Positions 36,584 through 46,825 of a DNA stretch of 64,000 bases are shown here, piece after piece. The notes beneath the pieces are model-generated. The model saw only the letters and a list, made by a program, of their open reading frames with translations. It had not been told where the DNA came from and did no database searches. The position numbers and the translations under genes were made by a program. This DNA comes from Streptococcus salivarius (GTDB taxonomy: Bacteria; Bacillota; Bacilli; Lactobacillales; Streptococcaceae), in contig NZ_CP009913.1 in assembly GCF_000785515.1 (NCBI RefSeq), forward strand, positions 1,082,001-1,146,000, read 5' to 3'. Position 1 is the first letter of the stretch. Each line of letters opens with the position of its first letter.

Positions 36584-38846
36584 ATGGCTACATTTACACA
36601 ATATGTTGAAGCAAAAAACAAAAATCTTAAGGACCTTTCAAACGAAGAAATCTACTATCTTTTGTTGGAATTCGTAAAAGAAGCAGCTGCTCCAAAACCA
36701 AAAAACGATAGCAAACGTAAAGTTTACTATATCTCAGCTGAATTCTTGATCGGTAAACTTTTGTCTAACAACTTGATCAACTTGGGCATCTACAAGGATG
36801 TTAAAGCTGAATTGGATGCTGCTGGTAAATCAATCAGCGAAATTGAAGACGTTGAACCAGAACCATCTCTTGGTAACGGTGGTTTGGGTCGTTTGGCTTC
36901 ATGTTTCATCGACTCTATGGCAACACTTGGCATCAACGGTGAAGGTGTTGGTCTTAACTACCACTGTGGTCTTTTCAAACAAGTCTTCAAAGACAACAAA
37001 CAAGATGCAGAACCAAACTACTGGATTGAAGATCAATCATGGTTGGTACCAACTGATATCTCTTATGATGTTCCATTCAAAAACTTCACATTGAAATCAC
37101 GTTTGGATCGTTTGGATATCTTGGGTTATAAGAAAGAAACTAAGAACTACCTTAACCTCTTTGACATCAATGGTGTGGACTACGATTTGATTGATAAAGG
37201 AATCACTTTTGATCAAGACGAAATCCAAAAGAACTTGACACTCTTCCTTTACCCAGATGACTCAACTCGTAAAGGTGAGCTCTTGCGTATCTACCAACAA
37301 TACTTCATGGTATCAAATGCTGCTCAACTTTTGATTGACGAAGCTATCGAACGTGGATCTAACCTTCACGATCTTCCAGATTACGCTTACGTACAAATCA
37401 ATGATACTCACCCATCAATGGTAATTCCAGAATTGATCCGTCTTTTGACAGAAAAACATGGATTTGAATTTGATGAAGCAGTAGCAATCGTAAGCAAAAT
37501 GGTTGGTTACACAAACCACACTATCTTGGCTGAAGCCCTTGAAAAATGGCCTCTTGACTACCTTGAAGAAGTTGTTCCACACCTTGTTGTTATCATCAAG
37601 AAATTGGATGCTATCATTCGTGAAAAATTCGAAGATCCACGTGTTCAAATCATTGACAAAGACAACCGTGTTCACATGGCACACATGGATATCCACTTCT
37701 CTACAAGCGTTAACGGTGTAGCAGCACTTCACACAGAAATCCTTAAATCTTCTGAGTTGAAACCATTCTACGACCTTTACCCAGAACGCTTCAACAACAA
37801 AACAAACGGTATTACATTCCGTCGTTGGTTGGAATTCTCAAACCAAGAACTTGCTGATTACATCAAAGAATTGATTGGTGATGGTTACCTTACTGACGCA
37901 ACTCAATTGGAAAAATTGGCTGCCTTTGCAGATGATCCAGCAGTTCACAAACGTTTGGCTGAAATCAAATATGATAACAAATTGTCTCTTAAACGTTATC
38001 TTAAAGCCAACAAAGGTATCGATCTTGATGAAAACTCAATTATTGATACTCAAATCAAACGTTTCCACGAATACAAACGTCAACAAATGAATGCTTTGTA
38101 TGTCATCCACAAATACTTGGAAATCAAAAAAGGAAACCTTCCAAAACGTAAAATCACTATCATCTTTGGTGGTAAAGCAGCTCCTGCCTACGTTATTGCT
38201 CAAGACATCATCCACTTGATCTTGTCACTTTCTGAACTCATCAACAATGATCCAGAAGTAAGCAAATACCTCAACGTTCACTTGGTTGAAAACTACAACG
38301 TAACAGTTGCTGAACACCTTATCCCAGCAACAGATATCTCAGAACAAATCTCATTGGCTTCTAAAGAAGCTTCAGGTACAGGTAACATGAAATTCATGCT
38401 TAACGGTGCTCTTACACTTGGTACAATGGACGGTGCCAACGTTGAGATTGCTGAATTGGTAGGACCAGAAAACATCTTCACGTTCGGTAAAGACTCTGAT
38501 ACAATCATCGACCTTTACGAAAAAGAAGGTTATGTATCACGTGATTACTACAAAAAAGATGCTAACATCAAAGCAGCTGTTGACTTTATCGTAAGTGAAG
38601 ACCTCGTTAAAGTTGGAGATAAAGAACGCTTGGAACGTCTCCAAAAAGAACTTATCTCTAAAGACTGGTTCATGACATTGATTGACTTGGCTGAATACAT
38701 CGACAAGAAAGAAGAAGTATACGCAGCTTACGAAGATCAAGATGCATGGAACAAAAAAAGTTGTTTACAACATCGCTGAAGCAGGATTCTTCTCATCTGA
38801 CCGTACAATCGAACAGTATGACAAAGACATCTGGCACACAAAATAA
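36584..38846 (+). pseudogene. glgP: Maltodextrin phosphorylase, C-terminus frameshifted in an A7 run
   Basis: Phosphorolyses maltodextrins to glucose-1-phosphate. As read, the frame stops at 38779 after 731 residues with an aberrant end (KKSCLQHR). Dropping one A from the A7 run 38753-38759 restores a 753-residue protein ending at 38846 ([15 protein letters not shown] onward), the normal family length. Conserved parts are intact: the N-terminal [22 protein letters not shown], and the PLP region [17 protein letters not shown] with the Schiff-base Lys. Only the last C-terminal helices are affected, so activity may persist. Follows malQ by 1 nt. Confidence 0.88.
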
Positions 38847-38867
38847 AAATCTAGTTGCATAGAAGGA

Positions 38868-38897
38868 AACAAGATCAGAAATGGTCTTGTTTTTTTC
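38868..38897 (+). terminator. Terminator after glgP
   Basis: ACAAGA..C pairs with G..TCTTGT, followed by T7. Confidence 0.75.
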
Positions 38898-38905
38898 ATG
38901 AAAAA

Positions 38906-38938
38906 AAACACAGCTAATTTAGATGGTTAGCTGTGTTT
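38906..38938. terminator. Bidirectional terminator between glgP and the convergent gene
   Basis: Perfect 12-bp stem AAACACAGCTAA (38906-38917) with TTAGCTGTGTTT (38927-38938), A-rich before and T-rich within. Confidence 0.8.
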
Positions 38939-38955
38939 ACATAAATTTAATTCTG

Positions 38956-40083
38956 TCAGTTATGATAATGATTCAATATATCATTAATATATGCTTCTTT
39001 ATTTGATGCATCATAAGTTTTAGATGTTGAGTATTTTAGATAATGGATTTGATCTTTTGCAGTTCTGGATTCTTCTTGTAGGTATGAATCTGTAATGGTA
39101 ATTTTAAAGTTCTCGCTCTTACCTGTTAAATCAAGGCTTAGTGGAAAATTTGTAAATTCATCTGAGTAAAAGGCCATCTTGTAAAAGTTGTATTTGTCAC
39201 CCCTAAAGCTATTTAAGTGAGGAAACGTTATATTGTACATTTCATCCCAGTAATTCCCATACTCTCTAATATCGTAGTCATCGAAGAAGTCTTGGATTCT
39301 TTCTTTGTTAGCATCATCCTTATCAAAGGTAACAAAGGGAGTCTGCCAATCCCATATTGGAATGTCGCCTTCATTTCCATAGATAATATAACGTTGCATT
39401 TTTCCTGATTTAGGATTTTTCAACTGAAAACGGTATTCACTTACACCATCTTTGACAGCTCCAGTTTGATATAGGGCATCGCCAGGAACTATCAAAAAGA
39501 GAAAATCTCTTAGATATAATTCGAAGTCAGTATCCATTGTTTTATCATGTAATCCAGGGAAACGCTGAATCATTCGTCTGTAATTCTCTGCATTAGAAAA
39601 CCATTCTTTATCAAAGCCTGGACCAACTTCAAAAACTTTATGATCTAAATAGTTTTCAAAACGTTCAGAATAGTTTTCAGTAGAAGTTACCTGTCCAAAT
39701 GGTAAAGTCATGTTGGTATTATCTGTAAAAGTAATATGTAAGAAAAGTTTTCGTGGATCAATTCCTTTATCAGTATAATGACTGACCTTATATGTAGACA
39801 GATTATCAGGGAAATCGTCTTTTCCAAAGTGTAGAACTTCAATCTCTATATCTTTGACAATCTTCTTTTGTGATTTTATCTTCTTGACCTTGTAATGATA
39901 AGCCTTGTAATAGTAATTCTCCTTATCATAGAGGTAAGGCTTATAAGCTCTTTGGTAGGCATTATAGAGAAAAATTCCAAGGGTTACAAAAAGAAGCAGA
40001 GCTAAGGCTATTTTGAACTTTTTATTTATTTTATTAGTTAGCCTTGAGAAAAAGAGACTCAATTTACTAGGATTTTGTATCAT
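38956..40083 (-). CDS. Membrane-anchored protein of unknown function
   Basis: I do not recognise the family. About 375 residues from ATG 40083, preferred over ATG 40098 because GGGGAG sits 7 nt before it. A basic N-terminus is followed by one membrane helix (ALALLLFVTLGIFLYNAY, about residues 25-42). The rest is an outside, Tyr/Asp/Lys-rich domain with no Cys and no repeats. Predicted as a type II anchored extracellular protein. Monocistronic, convergent to glgP and divergent from lplA. Confidence 0.7.
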   Translation of the reverse strand: MIQNPSKLSLFFSRLTNKINKKFKIALALLLFVTLGIFLYNAYQRAYKPYLYDKENYYYKAYHYKVKKIKSQKKIVKDIEIEVLHFGKDDFPDNLSTYKVSHYTDKGIDPRKLFLHITFTDNTNMTLPFGQVTSTENYSERFENYLDHKVFEVGPGFDKEWFSNAENYRRMIQRFPGLHDKTMDTDFELYLRDFLFLIVPGDALYQTGAVKDGVSEYRFQLKNPKSGKMQRYIIYGNEGDIPIWDWQTPFVTFDKDDANKERIQDFFDDYDIREYGNYWDEMYNITFPHLNSFRGDKYNFYKMAFYSDEFTNFPLSLDLTGKSENFKITITDSYLQEESRTAKDQIHYLKYSTSKTYDASNKEAYINDILNHYHN

Positions 40084-40171
40084 GTCAAAACTCCCCATAT
40101 ATTTTATACTATTATATCATGAAAATCCTTATACCTAAGGCGTCTTCGTGTACTTTGCCACCGTTTTCCTT

Positions 40172-40177
40172 TATAAT
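40172..40177 (+). promoter_or_regulatory. -10 element of lplA
   Basis: TATAAT 30 nt before the ATG; no convincing -35 at normal distance. Confidence 0.35.
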
Positions 40178-40206
40178 ATAAGTATCACATTATAAGAGGA
40201 GACCTC

Positions 40207-41196
40207 ATGAAATACATCGTAAACACATCAAATGATCCTGCCTATAATATTGCTTTGGAAGCCTATGCTTTTCGTGAATTGGTGAATGAAGATGAATTGT
40301 TCATTCTTTGGATTAACTGTCCAGCTATCATTGTTGGTAAACACCAAAATACCATTCAAGAGATTAACAAAGAATATACAGATGCTCATGGTATCAAGGT
40401 TGTTCGCCGTTTATCTGGTGGTGGCGCTGTTTATCACGATTTGAATAATCTGAACTATACCATCATCTCTAATAAGGCGGATGAAGGTGCTTTTGACTTT
40501 AAGACTTTCTCTCAACCTGTAATCGCCACACTTGCTGATTTGGGAGTTAAGGCTGAATTTACTGGCCGAAATGACCTTGAAATCGATGGTAAAAAGTTCT
40601 GTGGAAATGCTCAAGCTTACTATAAAGGTCGTATGATGCACCATGGTTGCTTGCTTTTTGACGTTGATATGTCGGTTCTTGGTCAAGCCCTTAAAGTCAG
40701 CAAAGACAAAATCGAATCAAAAGGCGTTAAATCTGTACGTGCTCGTGTGACCAACATCGTCGACGAATTGCCAGAAAAAATCACTGTAAATGAATTCTCA
40801 GATAAAATCTTGGAAAAAATGAAAGAATTCTACCCAGAAATGACAGAATACGTCCTTTCTGAAAGCGAATTGGCTAAGATTCAGGATTCTTATGAGAAAC
40901 AATTCAATACATGGGATTGGACTTACGGACAGTCACCAGAATACACAGTAGAACGTAATGTTCGTTACCCAGCCGGTAAGATTTCAACCTATGCCAATGT
41001 TGAAAATTCAATCATTAAATCTGTTAAGATTTACGGAGATTTCTTTGGTATCGGAGATGTATCAGATATTGAAGACTTGTTGGTTGGTGTACCTTACGAG
41101 TACGAAGATGTCTTGGCAAAACTTAAAACTATTGACACAACACATTATTTCTCACGTATGACAACCGAGGAGGTTGCAAAAGCTATCGTAGCTTAA
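40207..41196 (+). CDS. lplA: Lipoate-protein ligase A
   Basis: Attaches free lipoate, via lipoyl-AMP, to lipoyl-domain Lys residues. Protein of 329 residues with a large BPL/LplA catalytic domain: RRLSGGGAVYHDLNNLNYT near 70-88 (lipoate/ATP-binding RR-GGG), NDLEIDGKKFCGNAQAYYKGR near 125-145 (catalytic Lys), MMHHGCLLFDVD. A C-terminal accessory domain follows (WDWTYGQSP onward). AGAGGAG supports the start. Its obvious clients here are PdhC and PdhD, 27-30 kb away. Confidence 0.95.
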   Translation: MKYIVNTSNDPAYNIALEAYAFRELVNEDELFILWINCPAIIVGKHQNTIQEINKEYTDAHGIKVVRRLSGGGAVYHDLNNLNYTIISNKADEGAFDFKTFSQPVIATLADLGVKAEFTGRNDLEIDGKKFCGNAQAYYKGRMMHHGCLLFDVDMSVLGQALKVSKDKIESKGVKSVRARVTNIVDELPEKITVNEFSDKILEKMKEFYPEMTEYVLSESELAKIQDSYEKQFNTWDWTYGQSPEYTVERNVRYPAGKISTYANVENSIIKSVKIYGDFFGIGDVSDIEDLLVGVPYEYEDVLAKLKTIDTTHYFSRMTTEEVAKAIVA

Positions 41197-41206
41197 TCAT
41201 TGTTTG

Positions 41207-41238
41207 AACAATCTGGAAAACTCTAGATTGTTTTTTCT
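41207..41238 (+). terminator. Terminator after lplA
   Basis: AACAATCT (41207-41214) pairs with AGATTGTT (41225-41232), then further T. Confidence 0.85.
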
Positions 41239-41380
41239 TGGGAAAAATCTTTCAAAGTGAAATAACAATATAGATATTTTAGCATTGGTTCTGGAAGTCA
41301 GTATCTGATTGACCTAGTGTGGTATTTTATATATTCAGATAGTAAACCTATAAAGCCTCTAAGAGAAAACACCCTATAAC

Positions 41381-41411
41381 ATCTTTCCGAAAAACTGTAA
41401 TTTTCTTGAAA
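41381..41411 (+). other. difSL-like chromosome dimer resolution site
   Basis: A 31-nt stretch starting ATCTTTCCGAAAAACTG and ending TTTTCTTGAAA. This matches my memory of the streptococcal/lactococcal difSL consensus, including its position just upstream of xerS (53 nt to the ATG). XerS acts here at division to resolve chromosome dimers, which marks the replication terminus. Confidence 0.85.
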
Positions 41412-41463
41412 GAAAGATAAGGGTATGATATACTTCTATTAAATAACTTTGGAGAAAAAACAA

Positions 41464-42534
41464 ATGAAACGTGAACTCTTACTCGAAAAAATTGAGGAAT
41501 ACAAATCTCTAATGCCCTGGTTTGTTCTGGAGTATTATCAATCTAAACTATCGGTACCGTATTCTTTTACAACCTTATACGAATACCTTAAGGAATATAA
41601 ACGCTTTTTTGATTGGTTGATTGACTCAGGTATTTCAGATGCTGATGATATTGCCTCAATTGACATCAAAACCTTGGAAAATCTAACTAAAAAAGATATG
41701 GAGTCATTTGTCCTTTATCTACGTGAACGTCCATCTTTGAATACCTATTCCAAGAAACAGGGTGTCTCTCAAACGACTATTAATCGTACACTTTCAGCCC
41801 TATCTAGTCTCTATAAGTATTTAACCGAGGAGGTCGAGGGTCCTGACGGTGAGCCTTATTTCTATCGTAACGTCATGAAAAAAGTTTCTACTAAGAAAAA
41901 GAAAGAAACTCTAGCTGCACGTGCTGAGAATATCAAACAAAAACTCTTTCTTGGCGATGAAACCATGGAATTCCTTGATTATGTAGAAAATGAATACGAA
42001 GTCAAGCTCTCAAATCGCGCCAAATCTTCGTTTTATAAGAATAAAGAACGTGATTTGGCTATCATTGCCTTGCTACTGGCTTCAGGTGTTCGACTCTCTG
42101 AAGCTGTTAATCTGGACCTTAAAGATATCAATCTAAAAATGATGGTCATCGACGTCACTCGAAAAGGTGGCAAACGGGACTCAGTTAATGTAGCAAGTTT
42201 TGCAAAGTCCTATCTTGAAACTTATCTCAGTATACGTGATAAACGCTATAAGGCTGAAAAGCAAGACCTTGCCCTCTTTTTAACGGAATATCGAGGGGTT
42301 CCAAACCGTATTGATGCTTCAAGTATCGAAAAGATGGTTGCCAAATATTCTCAGGATTTCAAAATTCGTGTGACTCCCCACAAGCTTCGACATACTCTGG
42401 CAACACGCCTTTATGATGCTACCAAGTCTCAAGTTTTAGTGAGTCACCAACTTGGCCATGCTTCCACTCAGGTTACCGATCTATATACGCATATTGTTAA
42501 TGATGAACAAAAAAATGCTCTAGACAATTTATAA
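41464..42534 (+). CDS. xerS: Tyrosine recombinase XerS
   Basis: Single-recombinase replacement of XerC/XerD in streptococci. 356 residues from ATG 41464, the known XerS length, with GGAG 9 nt upstream; the TTG at 41449 is unlikely. The N-terminal SAM-like core-binding domain covers about 20-130. In the catalytic domain Arg is in [20 protein letters not shown] carries His and Arg, then LGHAS, and the nucleophilic Tyr is in VTDLYTHI. The dif site lies directly upstream. Confidence 0.96.
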   Translation: MKRELLLEKIEEYKSLMPWFVLEYYQSKLSVPYSFTTLYEYLKEYKRFFDWLIDSGISDADDIASIDIKTLENLTKKDMESFVLYLRERPSLNTYSKKQGVSQTTINRTLSALSSLYKYLTEEVEGPDGEPYFYRNVMKKVSTKKKKETLAARAENIKQKLFLGDETMEFLDYVENEYEVKLSNRAKSSFYKNKERDLAIIALLLASGVRLSEAVNLDLKDINLKMMVIDVTRKGGKRDSVNVASFAKSYLETYLSIRDKRYKAEKQDLALFLTEYRGVPNRIDASSIEKMVAKYSQDFKIRVTPHKLRHTLATRLYDATKSQVLVSHQLGHASTQVTDLYTHIVNDEQKNALDNL

Positions 42535-42545
42535 TTAGCTATCCT

Positions 42546-42573
42546 AACCATTCCAATTTGGAGTGGTTGTTTT
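42546..42573 (+). terminator. Terminator after xerS
   Basis: AACCATTCC (42546-42554) pairs with GGAGTGGTT (42560-42568), one G-T pair, then GTTTTT. Confidence 0.8.
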
Positions 42574-42574
42574 T

Positions 42575-42647
42575 AGTTTACATAAATTTAATTATGCTAT
42601 AGTTGTTTTGTTATTCCTTCAAACACACAACTATATTTATGTAAACT
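42575..42647. repeat. 73-bp two-stage inverted repeat between xerS and pepN
   Basis: The outer arms of 13 bp pair perfectly (AGTTTACATAAAT, 42575-42587, with 42635-42647). The inner arms of 9 bp also pair perfectly (TATAGTTGT, 42598-42606, with 42627-42635). The left arm GTTTACATAAATTTAATT recurs as an identical 18-mer at 38935-38952. Confidence 0.75.
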
Positions 42648-42660
42648 GTCGTACACAAAA

Positions 42661-42691
42661 AAACAAACTCTCCTTCACGGAAAGCTTGTTT
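42661..42691 (-). terminator. Terminator of pepN
   Basis: AAACAAACTCTCC (42661-42673) pairs with GGAAAGCTTGTTT (42679-42691) with two mismatches. The minus-strand tail is T-rich. Confidence 0.7.
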
Positions 42692-42697
42692 TTCTTA

Positions 42698-45238
42698 TTA
42701 ATAATCTTTAAGAGCAGATTCAACGGCTGCTTTTTCTTTTTCAATCAAGTTTACTCGTGCGGCAATTGTCTTAATTCCCATTAAGATATTACGTTCCAAG
42801 GCTTTATCACTTGTTTGTGGCTCGAAGAAAGCAATATATTGATCAAGACGTTCTTGCGTTTTAAAGATTGATGCTGGGATATTTACAAAGCTATCAAAGC
42901 TCATATCACCACCAAGGGCTGCTTTAATCCAATCCCAGTTATCTTTTGCCCAGTTCCAAACGGTTTCTTGAGCAAATGATTTGCTGAGGAAATTCATATA
43001 CCAGAGGTATAAGTCTTGAGGTTTAACGACATGTTTGTCTTTAAGCTGACTTAGCACGTAGTCGAGGCCTTCTTGATTTTTAAGGTATGAAACTGCTTGA
43101 GTTAATTGACGACGGAAGTTACTATCATTTGTTGTGACGTATGCGTTGACATAGTCCTCAACAAGGGTAAGACTGTCTTCTTGTTTCATTTGGTTAATGA
43201 GGACAAGACCACGGACACTTGCGGGGATGCTTTCAATGTTTTCTTTATGAGCTTGGAAAACACTTGCAGCTGCAAGGACTGCTGGTTGATAGTCTGCTTG
43301 AATCAAGTAGCTAAGTGCCGTTTGACGAACCATTTCATCTTCATCTGACTCTCCATCTTTGGCATCGAAACCAAGACGTTCAAAGTCGTTTTGGAATTGA
43401 CGACGTACCAAAGCCTTGTAGTGCACTTCTGCTTCTGTATCCTCATCGATAAAGCGTTTCAAACCAGCGAGGATTTGAGACTTAGCTTGTGCAATCAAGA
43501 AGCTTTCTTCTTTTTCGACAAGATCAAGAAGAGCCACTAGGCTTGCGTAGGAGATACGGCCACTTTCAGCAAGAAGACGACGTTCTTGTAAGATTTGAAG
43601 TTTACTTACCGTATCAAGGTTAGCAAATTCCTCTAAGAGTTGGTCCAAGAGTTGTCCTTGGTAGTCTGTGATGTAATGTGCCGTATTTGCTGTATTAAGG
43701 CGAAGAGCTCCTTTATTTTCAGCAGCAAGCTGGCTATAATTTGGAATCTCAATACGCTCTTCTGAGAGTGTGTCTGGGAGTCCTTTCCAATTTGTGTTCA
43801 ATGGAATTTCCCAAAGACGCCCTTTATCTTCATGTTCACCAATGAAGAATTGTTTTTGACTAAGAATAAGAGTGTCATCAACAACTTCTGCACTAACAAC
43901 AGGGTAACCTGGTTGCTCCAACCAAGTATCCATGAAACTAGAGACATCTTTACCAGAAGCATCAGAGAGTGCATTCCAGAGGTCACGTCCAATAGTGTTG
44001 TTGTACTGGTGTTTTTCGAAGTAAGCTTTAAGTCCTTTGGCAAAGGCTTCATCGCCTAACCAACGGCGAAGCATATGCATGAGACGGCTACCCTTAGCAT
44101 AAACGATAGCACTATCAAAGAGGGTATTAATCTCATCTGGGTGATTAACTTCCATGTGGACTGACTGAACACCATCTGTAGCATCACGCTGGAGGGCATG
44201 AGGCACACCAGTTGTTTGGAAATCTTCAAAGATGTTCCAGCTAGGTTCAATGGCATCTACTGAAACATACTCCATCATATTGGCAAAGCTCTCGTTAAGC
44301 CAGAGATCATCCCACCATTTCATCGTTACAAGGTTACCGAACCATTGGTGAGCCAATTCGTGGGCAACCACGAGAGCTACTTGTTGACGACTTGCAGCTG
44401 AGCTATTTTCGTCTACTAGTAGGTAAACTTCACGATAGGTAACAAGTCCCCAGTTTTCCATGGCACCTGCTGAGAAGTCAGGAAGAGCCAGATGGTATGA
44501 CAATGGGATAGGATATTTGACTTGGAAGTAGTCTTCGTAGAAATCAATGACACGAACGGCAATATCAAGGGCAAAGTCAACGCTGTTTTCAGCTTGTGCA
44601 ACTGTAGCGAAGACACCAACTTCAGTTCCGTTTTGCGTTTTCGCTGTCTTACCTTGAAGAGCTCCAAAACCAAAGGCAAGGAGGTATGTTGACATACGAG
44701 GGGTTGTCTCAAATGTCCAAACCCCAGTTTCTTCACGCAAATGGCTATTGATTTCAGGCATGTTTGACAAAGCGATATCGCCTTCTTCAGCATCAAATTT
44801 CAATGAGAAATCAAAAGTAGCTTTGGCTTCTGGTTCATCAACAGATGGGAAGGCTTCACGCGCAAAATGAGATTCAAACTGCGTTGAAATAATCTCTTTC
44901 TTCTCACCATTGTAGGTGTAATATGATGGGTAAATCCCTGTCATATTATCTGTAATACGACCAGAGAATTCAATGACAAGCGTCAAAACACCGGTCTCTG
45001 GAAGTTCAATATGGAAGGCTTCGTTAGCATCATCCATTTGGAAGTTCAATGATTCATTATCCAAGAGAACGGAACTAATGGTAAGGTCTTTTTGGTGAAG
45101 GGAGATATGGTTATCAAGGGCTTCACCTGTGATGGCAACATTCCCTGTAAAGGTCTTTTCAGAACGATTAATGTCCAAGAAAAGATTGTAGTTTTCAGGG
45201 ATGAAACTTTCGATAAAACGAGCAACAGATGCTGTCAT
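42698..45238 (-). CDS. pepN: Aminopeptidase N (M1 family, lysyl aminopeptidase)
   Basis: Zinc metallopeptidase releasing N-terminal residues from peptides in the cytoplasm. Protein of 846 residues, as expected for lactic acid bacteria. GAMENWG substrate motif near residue 256; zinc site HELAHQW near 290 with the third ligand Glu in WLNESFANMMEY, 18 residues later. A C-terminal helical ERAP1-like region makes up the second half. No signal peptide. Monocistronic between terminators. Confidence 0.96.
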   Translation of the reverse strand: MTASVARFIESFIPENYNLFLDINRSEKTFTGNVAITGEALDNHISLHQKDLTISSVLLDNESLNFQMDDANEAFHIELPETGVLTLVIEFSGRITDNMTGIYPSYYTYNGEKKEIISTQFESHFAREAFPSVDEPEAKATFDFSLKFDAEEGDIALSNMPEINSHLREETGVWTFETTPRMSTYLLAFGFGALQGKTAKTQNGTEVGVFATVAQAENSVDFALDIAVRVIDFYEDYFQVKYPIPLSYHLALPDFSAGAMENWGLVTYREVYLLVDENSSAASRQQVALVVAHELAHQWFGNLVTMKWWDDLWLNESFANMMEYVSVDAIEPSWNIFEDFQTTGVPHALQRDATDGVQSVHMEVNHPDEINTLFDSAIVYAKGSRLMHMLRRWLGDEAFAKGLKAYFEKHQYNNTIGRDLWNALSDASGKDVSSFMDTWLEQPGYPVVSAEVVDDTLILSQKQFFIGEHEDKGRLWEIPLNTNWKGLPDTLSEERIEIPNYSQLAAENKGALRLNTANTAHYITDYQGQLLDQLLEEFANLDTVSKLQILQERRLLAESGRISYASLVALLDLVEKEESFLIAQAKSQILAGLKRFIDEDTEAEVHYKALVRRQFQNDFERLGFDAKDGESDEDEMVRQTALSYLIQADYQPAVLAAASVFQAHKENIESIPASVRGLVLINQMKQEDSLTLVEDYVNAYVTTNDSNFRRQLTQAVSYLKNQEGLDYVLSQLKDKHVVKPQDLYLWYMNFLSKSFAQETVWNWAKDNWDWIKAALGGDMSFDSFVNIPASIFKTQERLDQYIAFFEPQTSDKALERNILMGIKTIAARVNLIEKEKAAVESALKDY

Positions 45239-45267
45239 ACGTATATACTCCTAATCTAACTTTTCGT

Positions 45268-45295
45268 ATCGAAACAGACTGACATATGTTTCGAT
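45268..45295 (-). other. Stem-loop in the pepN 5' region
   Basis: ATCGAAACA (45268-45276) pairs perfectly with TGTTTCGAT (45287-45295), 30 nt upstream of the pepN ATG on the minus strand. Role unknown. Confidence 0.5.
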
Positions 45296-45310
45296 ATCAG
45301 ACTCTTTTGC

Positions 45311-45345
45311 AAAAGAAAAGGGTCTGAATTATTCAATACAGACCC
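45311..45345 (-). terminator. Terminator of the pst-phoU operon
   Basis: GGGTCTG and CAGACCC (45339-45345 with 45320-45326) followed on the minus strand by TTTTCTTTT. Confidence 0.85.
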
Positions 45346-45371
45346 ATTATAACATAGATTGGAAGCTTTGC

Positions 45372-46028
45372 CTACAGTTCTATGATTTTCCCAGACTTGA
45401 GGTAGACAACCCACTCACAGAGATTGCGGGCATAGTCACCAATACGTTCCAAATACATAAGTACTTGGAAATATTCTTTGGCAGCGAAGGCAGCATCAGG
45501 ATTCTTGCGAACACCTTCTACTGTCATGGCTTGAATATCACGGAAATAGTTATCAATGATTTCATCTGAAGCTGCGATTTCATAAGCGCGTTTTTCGTCA
45601 CTGTTCAAGTAAACATCTAGAGCATCTTCGACCATGTGGCGAACTGCTTTCCCCATTTTCTTGATTTCAGCTTCAATTTCAGTTAGGCGTTCCTCACCTT
45701 TAATGCGGATAGTTGCTTGAGCAATAGCAACGGCATGGTCACCCATACGCTCAACGTCGCTAGATGCTTTAAGTGCGGTGATAACTGTACGCAAATCACT
45801 TGATACAGGTTGCTGTAGAGCAATAATTTCAAGTGATTTTTTCTCAAGTTTGGTTTCGTAGTTATTGACGATTTCGTCATTTTCAATGACTTCCTTAGCC
45901 AAATCACGGTCATGGCTGATAAAGGCACGTACAGCTTTCTTAAGCTGAGCTGCAACCTCTGTACCCATAGCGTAAAATTGGTTGTGGAGTTTTTCTAATT
46001 CTTCTTCGAAGGGAGTTCGTAACATCAT
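45372..46028 (-). CDS. phoU: Phosphate transport regulator PhoU
   Basis: Protein of 218 residues, all helical with two three-helix bundles. It has the E/D-rich metal-binding signatures VERMGDHAVAIAQ near 92-104 and LERIGDYARNLCEW near 193-206, the PhoU hallmark. It ties Pst transport activity to phosphate signalling. Last gene of the pst operon. Confidence 0.95.
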   Translation of the reverse strand: MMLRTPFEEELEKLHNQFYAMGTEVAAQLKKAVRAFISHDRDLAKEVIENDEIVNNYETKLEKKSLEIIALQQPVSSDLRTVITALKASSDVERMGDHAVAIAQATIRIKGEERLTEIEAEIKKMGKAVRHMVEDALDVYLNSDEKRAYEIAASDEIIDNYFRDIQAMTVEGVRKNPDAAFAAKEYFQVLMYLERIGDYARNLCEWVVYLKSGKIIEL

Positions 46029-46053
46029 AATTTTTTTAGTAATCTGTCCTTTC

Positions 46054-46813
46054 TTAACCGAATTTACCGGTAATATAATCTTCAGTTTCTTTATGTTGTG
46101 GATTTAGGAACATGTCTTTCGTTGATGAATACTCGATGAGCTCTCCATCAAGGAAAAAGGCTGTTCGTTGTGAGATACGACTTGCCTGCTGCATAGAACG
46201 AGTGACTAGCAACAAAGTGTATTGTTCTTTAAGGTTATAGAGGGTTTCCTCAATCTTACCAGCGGATATAGGGTCGAGGGCCGACGTTGGTTCGTCAAGA
46301 AGGATGACCTTTGGAGATGTGGCTAGCACTCGTGCAATACAGACACGTTGTTGTTGCCCTCCTGAAAGTCCAAGTGCTGAGTCATGGAGACGGTCTTTAA
46401 CCTCTTCCCAGATTGAAGCACCCTTTAGTGATTCTTCTACTGCTTGATCAAGAACAGCCTTATCTTTGATACCATTGATACGAAGGCCATAAACCACGTT
46501 TTCATAGATTGACATTGGAAAAGGATTGGGTTGTTGGAAGACCATTCCGATTTCTTTACGGAGTTCAACGGTATCTGTTCGAGGACTGTAGACATTGTGA
46601 CCGTTGTATGAAACAGCACCAGTAAGTGTCCATTCGGGATTTAAATCTCCCATTCGGTTGATAGAACGGAGCAGGGTTGATTTCCCGGATCCTGAAGGAC
46701 CGATAAGGGCCGTGATTTCATTTGGATAGAAATCCATTGTCACATTATTGAGGGCTTTTTTTCTTATTGAAATACACCGATAAATCATTGATTGAAATGA
46801 TTGGTTCAGTCAT
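46054..46813 (-). pseudogene. pstB: Phosphate ABC transporter ATPase PstB, frameshifted near its start
   Basis: The natural start is ATG 46813 ([15 protein letters not shown], with GGAG upstream). The frame then breaks at the A7 run on the minus strand (plus-strand T7 at 46756-46762). Dropping one base restores NKKKALNNV and a 252-residue PstB, the normal length. Everything after is intact: Walker [39 protein letters not shown]. Read literally, translation would end after about 23 residues. Loss of one PstB may be tolerated because a second copy follows, but an error in the sequence is equally likely. Confidence 0.9.
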
Positions 46814-46825
46814 AAGTGCTCCTTT

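Noticed and set aside
42563-42784. Plus-strand 73-codon frame between xerS and pepN
   Set aside because: It has no ribosome-binding site, runs through the terminators and inverted repeat, and overlaps the end of pepN.
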